From: Takakia lepidozioides
Lineage: Eukaryota > Streptophyta > Takakiopsida > Takakiales > Takakiaceae
Length of the DNA stretch: 64,000 nt
NCBI GenBank assembly: GCA_030704615.1
Contig: CM060734.1
Coordinates: 63,690,042 to 63,754,041 of the forward strand
Direction of reading: 5' to 3'
Made by a program: the position numbers and the translations under genes. The notes beneath the pieces were generated by a model, which saw only the letters and a list, made by a program, of their open reading frames with translations, did no database searches and had not been told where the DNA came from. Shown piece by piece: positions 43,801 through 52,800 of this stretch (positions within the stretch are counted from its first letter, which is position 1; each line of letters opens with the position of its first letter).

Positions 43801-46800
43801 TTTGGTATTAGGCATGCAATTCCACTGACCCTCCATCTGACCTTGAATTCATCATGTTGAGCACTTCTGGTAGGAATGCCTAACTCGTTCCGAACAGACA
43901 CATTAGCTGTGCTACAATAAGCCGACATGCTTTCTTTGAGCACCGCGACCTGAATGGATTCAAGAGATCTAACATGGTGGAAATGCCAACCCACACAGCA
44001 GATGCATACTCCAAGGCCGGCCTACTATGGCAACAAGGGTACGGCAAAGTACGTCTAGTGAGAACATTCTCTCTCTCTCTCTCTCCCTTTCGCTGGCGAC
44101 AGGGGGTCATTGTCAATCTATACAAGAAGGGTGACAGAGAAGAACCGGGGAACTACTGTGGCATCACGCTCCTCAATGCTGTTGGCAAGACATTCTGCAG
44201 AGTTATAAGTACTCGTCTCGAGGTTGATCTGGAGTCTAGAGGTTGTTTCCACGAAGGCCAAGCTGGCTTTCGGCGAAACAGGGGCTGTGTGGATCATATC
44301 TAGAACATTCTCTCTCTCTCTCTCTCTCTCCCTTTCGCTGGCGACAGGGGGTCATTGTCAATCTATACAAGAAGGGTGACAGAGAAGAACCGGGGAACTA
44401 CTGTGGCATCACGCTCCTCAATGCTGTTGGCAAGACATTCTGCAGAGTTATAAGTACTCGTCTCGAGGTTGATCTGGAGTCTAGAGGTTGTTTCCACGAA
44501 GGCCAAGCTGGCTTTCGGCGAAACAGGGGCTGTGTGGATCATATCTAGAACATTCTCTCTCTCTCTCTCTCTCTCTCCCTTTCGCTGGCGACAGGGGGTC
44601 ATTGTCAATCTATACAAGAAGGGTGACAGAGAAGAACCGGGGAACTACTGTGGCATCACGCTCCTCAATGCTGTTGGCAAGACATTCTGCAGAGTTATAA
44701 GTACTCGTCTCGAGGTTGATCTGGAGTCTAGAGGTTGTTTCCACAAAGGCCAAGCTGGCTTTCGGCGAAACAGGGGCTGTGTGGATCATATCTTCACTCT
44801 AAGCCAGATTATCCAGAAGGGAAACCCACTTATGTCTTTTTCCTGGATGTCAAAAAGGCTTATGACACAGTGTGGAGAGATGGCCTATGGTTCCGCCTCT
44901 GGTCTTGTGGGATCAAGGGAGAGTTGTCCACAACTTGTATGCTCACACCAAAAGCTGTGTCACTGTTAACGGACAGAAGTCCAACTTCTTTGACATAGAC
45001 CAAGGTGTAGCTCAAGGATGTACTCTCCCCCTCTGCTCTTCAATGTTTTCATCAATCAACTCCTCGAGGATGTGGAAAGTGAGGGATTTGGGTTAAGGGT
45101 GGGTGATACCACCATACCAGCCCTTATGTTTGCGGATGACTTCGCAGGCATAGGGGAGACTCCAACCAATCTCCAGGAGTTGATTGATTGCACGAAGAGA
45201 TACTTTGATCTTTGGGGGCTAGAGGCTAATGTCAGCAAATGTGCAGTGGTAGCATTCAACGACAGAGGAGAGGGAGGAAGTGATCTTAAGTGGCAGTGGG
45301 GTAGTCAAGAGATCCCGGTCCTCCCTTCCTACACTTACCTGGGCGTTGAGTTCTCCTCCAATTGTAATTGGGATGCACATATCCGGAAAGTTGTTCAAAC
45401 TGGCAAGGGCAAAGCTCTGGGGCTCACTAAATTTTTCCACTGCAGAGGGGTCAACTCTGAGGTTAAGAAAACCATGCTTTGTCGCGTTATTAGACCTGCC
45501 TTGGAGTACGGATCTGCTATATGGGTTGATAACTCCAACCAGGCTAAGTCTCTAGAATCCATTCAAGTGGGAGTGCTTAAGGAGTGTATGTCAGCATGCT
45601 CCAAAACAGCCAATGTGGCTGTTCGGGGTGAGTTTGGCATTCCGTCCTTAAGCTCCCGACGAGATGAATTCAAGGTCAGATGGTGGGGTCAGCTGCAACA
45701 TATGCCCAACACCAGATATCCTAAGTTAATCGACTCTATATCTTGGAAACAGGACCGCCCTGTCAAACAGGCTAAGTCCTGGCAAAAGAGAGTAGAAGAG
45801 ATCCTCAAGGACCTGGACCTGGATCCGCAAGTCTTGGCCCTGCTGGATAAATCTGCCTTAGAGGCTGTAGTGTCCTCAGCCATGTCTGTTGCCATGAGAT
45901 TGTCTGATGAAAATGAAGTTAGGCAGAAAACTTCCCTGAACTTGTGTCTAGTCTATGACATGGGGGAGGACATCTTGGATGACCTCAAGGGTCTACCCAC
46001 TCTCGGCACTAGACTGAAATTTAAACTCAGGGCAGGAAGCCTACCTTTGAACAGCAAACAGAAGCAGAGAGGAAAGGGAGAGTGCAATTGCCCGTTGTGT
46101 GGGCAATCTGAAGACAGTATTCATTTTCTGATACACTGTCCGGGGTTCTCTCACCAAAGAGACGCTCTCTTCAAATCTATTAAGGGTATTGTGCCTGTAC
46201 CCCTGTTTACCAACTTTGAAAGTCTCGAGGCTGAGCCAAAAGCCCAGGCCCTCCTGAGGCCTAGTTTTTGGGCAAATCACACACAGCAGATTGATGCTTG
46301 TGTGAAGGGATTTCTAGAGGATATCTGGAAAACTCGGATTAATTCTATTTATGGAGGTAAGTCTTACTACCAACGTCAGCCCCTGCCAGAGGTAGGTTCT
46401 GTCCCTTTTGTTCCCGCTCAAACTGGGCGCGGGGTCAATGGCCACAAGGCTACGGCAAACAACGTCTTATGAGTACAATCTCTCTCTCTCTGTGAAATAA
46501 AGGTCCGCTCAAACTGGTCGTGGGCTCAAAGGCCACAAGGCTACGGCAAACGTGGTCTTATGAGTACATTCTCTCTGAAATAAACTCAAATCACCATGGT
46601 GGTAATGACAAGAGATTCTGGTTGGCCCTTCAATGTCTGTACAAGCCGAAAAATTGTCAGCAAGTACAAGCGCTGAGGACTACTAAGGGTGAAGTGGTGA
46701 CTTCAATGGTTGACATTGTCAAAGCCTTTCAAACTCACTGCCGTATCCTTGGCAGAAATTCTAGGTCTAACAGTGAGGGTCTTCTGAAGAATGGAAGACA

Positions 46801-49800
46801 CAGTTGAAAAAACTGTTCCTATGTAGCCTGATGAACTGGAGTATGTTTCAAAGGGTTACAACAAGCTCCCATTAGTTCTTCTGAGCATTTCAACGGATAT
46901 AAAGCTGGTGGACCTGATGGCATAGTCAAGAGCTTATCAAGCACTGGGGCGACCCCATGATAGAGGCCCTTGTACTTCTCTTTAATCCTATCTGGAGGAC
47001 TGAAATGATCCCCTTCGCTCGCGACAGGGGGTTATTGTGAATCTACTCAAGAAAGGTGACAGGGAAGAGCCCGGGGACTATGGAGGCATCATGCTTCTCA
47101 ATGCTGTTGGCAAGATATTTTGCAGAGTTATCTCGAGGTTGATCTGGAGTCTAGAGGTTGTTTCCATGAAGGCCAAGCTGGCTTTCGGAGAAACAGGGGC
47201 TGTGTGGATTATACTTCACTCTAAGCCACAAACTGGCAAGGGCAAAGCTCTGGGGCTCACTAAATTTTTCCACTGCAGAGGGGTCAACTCTGAGGTTAAG
47301 AAAACCATGCTTTGTCGCGTTATTAGACCTGCCTTGGAGTACCGATCTGCAATATGGGTTGATAACTCCAACCCGGCTAAGTCTCTAGAATCCATTCAAG
47401 TGGGGGGTGCTTAAGGAGTGTATGTCAGCATGCTCCAAGACAGCCAATGTGGCTGTTCGGGGTGAGTTTGGCATTCCGTCCTTAAGTTCCCGACGAGATG
47501 AATTCAAGGTCAGATGGTGGGGTCAGCTGCAACATACACCAGATATCCTAAGTTAATCGACTCTATATCTTGGAAACAGGCTAAGTCCTGGCAGAAGAGA
47601 GTAGATGAGGTTCTCAAGGACCTGGACCTGGATCCGCAAGTCTTGACCCTGCTGGATAAATCTGACTTAGAGGCTGTAGTGTACAAAGCCATGTCTGTTG
47701 CCATGAGATTGTCTGATGAAAATGAAGTTAGGCAGAAAACTTCCCTGAACTTGTTTCTAGTCTGTGACATGGGGGAGGACATCTTGGATGACCTCAAGGG
47801 TCTACCCACTCTCGGCACTAGACTGAAATTTAAACTCAGGGCAGGAAGCCTACCTTTGATCAGCAAACAGAAGCAGAGAGGAAAGGGAGAGTGCAATTGC
47901 CCGTTGTGTGGGCAATCTGAAGACAGTATTCATTTTCTAATACACTGTCCGGGGTTCTCTTACCAAAGAGACGCTCTCTTCAAATCTATCAAGGGAATTG
48001 TGCCTGTACCCCTGTTTACCAACTTTGAAAGTCTTGAGGCTGAGCCAAAAGCCCAGGCCCTCCTGAGGCCTAGTTTTTGGGCAAATCACACACAGCAGAT
48101 TGATGCTTGTGTGAAGGGATTTCTAGAGGATATCTGGAAAACTCGGATTAATTCTTTATATGGAGGTAAGTCTTACTACCAACGTCAGCCCCTGCCAGAG
48201 GTAGGTTCTGTCCCTTTTGTTCCCGCTCAAACTGGGCGCGGGGTCAATGGCCACAAGGCTACGGCAAACAACGTCTTTTGAGTACATTCTCTCTCTCTCT
48301 CTCTTCCCCAACACTCAAAATCTCAGGCTGAGCCTAAAGCCATGGCCCTTGAGGGGGCAGATCACACAGAGCAGATTGATGCTTGTGTGTGTGCTTACAG
48401 AGGAAATCTGGATACCCTGAACAAATAGATCAAGGTAAGTCCCACCACTCACGGAGATTGTGTCTTTCCCCTGTTGTTTTGCCCAAACTGGGCATGGGTC
48501 TATGGCCGCAAGGCTATGGTAAAGAATGTCTTTTGAGTGTACTCTCTCTCTCTCTTGGCTACAACTGAAATTTAAACTCAGGGCAGGAAGCCTACCTTTG
48601 AACAGCAAACAGAAGCAGAGAGGCAAGGGAGATTGCAATTGCCCGTTGTGTGGGCAACCTGAAGACAATATTCATTTTCTGATTCTATGTCCTGGGTTCT
48701 CTCACCAGAGAGATGCTCTCTTCAAATCTATCAAGGGAATTGTGCCTGTACCTCTTTACCAACTTCAAAAGTCTCGAGGCTGAGTCAAAAGCTCAGGCCG
48801 TTTTGGGGCCTAGTTATTGGGCAAACCACACACAGCAGGTTGATGCTTGTGTTAAGGGATTCCTAGAGGATATCTGGAAACCCTGTATCAGTTGTTTATT
48901 TCAAGGGAAGTCTTACTACCGGCATCAGCCCCTGACAAAGGTAGGTTCTGTCCCTTTGTGTTCCACTCAAACTGGGGTCAAGGCTACGGCAAACAACGTC
49001 TTATGAGTACATTCTCTCTTGGCTTCGGCAAACAATGTCTTATGAGCATATTCTCTCTGTCTCTCTCTCTGTCTCAGGTGTCTCCCCTCCTTGCTCACCA
49101 GCAAATAGATTTCTCTGAAGAGTGTAATTGGGAGCCTCACCTCAATTGATTGTGAGCACGGCTCAGAAGAGCTGAACCAGCACAAATCTGTACGCAGCAT
49201 CTTCCCAGTCTTTTATGGACATGGGATTAAAGGATGACTCTCCATACTCTGTTTGTAAAACAATAGAGCCACAGGGTTTCAGGCAATGAGTCTCAAGCAG
49301 GCATGGTCAAACAAAGTCCCATCCTTCCCATCCACTGAACTCATTACTAATTCTGTGGGTCAAATTACTAATGATGATGGCATGGTGGTCTTTGGTGGGC
49401 CAGGTGGAGTACCTGGAGGCAGCAGAGGCACGTTGTGCTTTTAAAAGCCTGGCCTACAAACGCTTCAAGTAGGGCTGTCTTCATCTTGTGATTTTTGTTC
49501 TTCAGTTTCTCTGGGTAGTCCATGTATGTGTGTCCCCCCACCCCCCCTCTCTCTCTCTCTCTCTCCCTGGTCTGGGTCAATGGCCACAAGGCTACGGCAA
49601 ACAACGTCTGATGAGTACATTCTATCTCCCTGCCCTCTAGGAAGCCTACTGCCATTGGGTGGACGTGATATGGGAGTAGATAAATATCTCTGTGACTAAA
49701 TGCCAGCCTTGTGACCTCGTGTCTTTGCTTGTTTTGACCTGAAGCACCCTGCTTCTGGTACGGTAGTGCATTCAGTTTAGTTGGAGAGTTTGGGGCCTCT

Positions 49801-52800
49801 CCCTCTTTAGAATATGTCTATGTGGGCCATTCCCTGCAGCTCTTTTGCAGTGTGATCTCTGAATGGTAACAAGCGGACCCCTACGGCTTGGGGGCAGCCC
49901 CTTCACCCACAAGGGGCAGTTGCATGCTCTGTCTAGCATGCTTGGCACTTGGGCTAGGGTTGGTCCTTGAGCTTAAACTTATAGCCTGCGACATCAATCA
50001 ATCTAATATGCCATGACGACAACAACACTCTCCAGGGTGATTCCTGGGAAATGGTTACTTATGCCAAATCTAGGGCTTCATGTATAGTTTCCGGGGTGAA
50101 TCCCAGGATGGACGATGTGTCTTTTAAAACCAGCTGCTCCAGCTTGGGGTTGGATTAGCTAATGGCTCGATCACGCAAAGCTAGACTGTAGGATGATACC
50201 ATTGGGCCTTTTGGTGAGGACAAGCTGAATTATAATGGAAGACAGTTAATGAACTGTCTGGAAGAACTTCAGCCTTTGACCTTGAACAATAGGTCAAAAG
50301 GAGACCTGCAATGGACTCATGAGAAGCGAAAAGCCGAGACACGAGTCCTCTATAAAGAGTGCTGCAATTCGAAAGTCAACAAAGAATTGTGGGCTAGGTA
50401 CTACCAGTTCCGCAAAGATATCAATCAGCTTGTAAGGTTTCAGAAGAAATTATATTGGGACAAGTTATACAGTGAAATGAATTCAAATCACCAAGGTGGT
50501 AATGACAAGAGATTCTGGTTGGCCCTTCAACGACTGTACAAGCCAAAAATTTGTCAGCAAGTACAAGCACAGAGGACTAAGGGTGCAGTGGTGACTTCAA
50601 TGGTTGACATTGTCAAAACCTTTGAAACTCACTACAGTATCCTTGGCAGAAATTCTAGGGCTAACAGTGAGGGGTCTTCTGAAGAATGGAAGGACAGTTG
50701 AAAAAACTGTTCCTAAGATTCAAGACAGCCCGGATGAACTGGGAATATATTTCAAAGGGTTACAAGTTACAACACTCCCATTAGTTCTTCTGAGCATTTA
50801 AACGGATGTAAAGCTGGTGGACCTGATGGCATAGTCAAGAGCTTATCAAGCACAGGGGCGACCCCATGATAGAGGCCCTTGTAGTTCTCTTTAATCCTAT
50901 CTGGAGGACTGAAATGATCCGCTTTCGCTGGCGACAGGGGGTCATTGTGAATCTACTCAAGAACGGTGACAGAGAAGAGCCTGAGAGTTATTGAGGCTGA
51001 GCCAAAAAAGCCTAGGCCCTTTTGGGGCCGAGTTATTGGGCAAATCACACACAGCAGATTGATGCTTGTGTAAAGGGATTTCTAGAGGATATCTGGAAAA
51101 CTTGGATAAATTGTCTGCTCCAAGGTAAGTCATACTACCGTCGTCAGCCCCTGACAAAGGTAGTTTCTGTCCCTTTGTGTTCCGCTCAAACTGGGCGCTG
51201 GTCAAAGGCCACAAGGCTATGGCAAAGAACATCTTATGAGTATAGTCCCTCTCTCTCTCTCCCCCTGTCTTCTCTATCCCACCCTTCACTCTTGAAAAGT
51301 CTTATGGAGTGACGAGATCTTAACACAGACTTCGAGCAGATGAAAATGCTTTGCGCAATGGTTTTGGCATGACTGCAGGAATGTGCCACTCTACCTGGAG
51401 TGGGCACCCGAAAGCTTGTTGACTGTGGATGGAAGACAAAGGTTCACCAAAGGAGCACAGGGGGCAATGCGTGAGAACGAGGTGAAGCGTGCTGTGATGG
51501 AGCAGCAGTTAGCAGGTGTACCTGATGATAATGATGATGCTGCTCAGGTGTGGAGTCAAATGTTGTAAATGATGAGGTTGTTGGGTTTCCCATTTGCAAT
51601 GATTTGAACCCTCGTGAAGACTGTAACGCCCGAACAGAGTCGTCTCTTCGTTCTTCTCTTCTGCTCATGTATCAGGTTAAACATAAGATCACAAGAACTT
51701 GAAGGGTGAATAGATGACGATATTGAGCATACCTCTTGTGCAATTTCGATGGAGGCTGGCAGGTTTGAAGCTTTAAAGAAAGCTTTTTCAACTATTCTCC
51801 TCATCAATGACTCATCCCTCTGTGTCACAAGGCTTCTTCAAACTTATTACGTATTCATTTGATGTAGTACTAGACTGGACATCAGACAATTCTTGGGGCA
51901 GCAAGTAGTCATGGGGTGAGCAACTTTGATCCAGTACATCAATGAGTCGCCCACGTCCTCACATACAAGATATAGCTAGTGTCAGTATGTGGTGGTGATG
52001 TGGAAAGTTCGGTAAAGGGCCTCTGTGTCATTGGGACAAGAACAGCTCAACACTGCAGTGCTATCTATTATATCTATGCAGCATTCAGGGTCAGCTTCTT
52101 ATAATTCAAGGGAAGGATATATTGACTGGAACTGGAACCCTGAATGGGTCACTGACCCTGCACAGACAGGAAAAGGTAGAGGCAGCATAAAATGAGACTT
52201 TCATGCTGACTGTCTTGAGGCAACGTGATATGACTTCTTGAGATCAACTTGTTGAGCATGTGACTCACATGGTTTGTGGTTGTTCATTGGGGTATGATCT
52301 GGGGCAGGCACAGTCACTGTTTGTGAAGAATCTCAGCTTTTCCACCACAGAGCCATCCCTCAAGAAACATTTCCAGCAGCATATCACACAGGGCACTGTT
52401 CGCAGTGTCACGGTATATCAGCTCTCACAGGAACCATATGTAGTTGTCAGACCATGCATACCGACACCTTGTGGCTGTAAATCTGCAAGAGTGAGGATGA
52501 ACTTAGGTTGAAGTTGATACATTTGTGCTTTCAGTATGCTTACTTTAAAGACAGTTGGGGAAGGAAGAGACAGACGGGCTGTCATGGGGTAGAAGGGAAG
52601 TGTGTATGGGGAGGACATCTTGATTTTCGTGCGTTTTCGGGGGCAAGCGGTGAGAGAATGAAGAGTTTTTAGGGATAGTCTTTTGTCCAATGAGAAAAAG
52701 AAGCATGTGTTGTGCAGATCAAGAAGGCCTCCAAATCAGGGAGACCATTATCAATGGGCTTTGGGTTTGTGGAATTTGACAGCTCGGGTGCTGCCAAAAT

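Larger units (their letters stand above)
41048..49403 (+). other. RBM19 intron 7, filled with LINE fragments
   Basis: 8356 bp. Apart from about 170 bp at its start and about 330 bp at its end, nearly everything derives from one LINE family, listed separately. Other introns of the gene are about 190-760 bp, except intron 8. Confidence 0.9.

Noticed and set aside
52078-52172. Possible extra RBM19 exon reading [20 protein letters not shown]
   Set aside because: Bordered by CAG and GT, but its phase does not fit exons 9 and 10, which join directly in frame.
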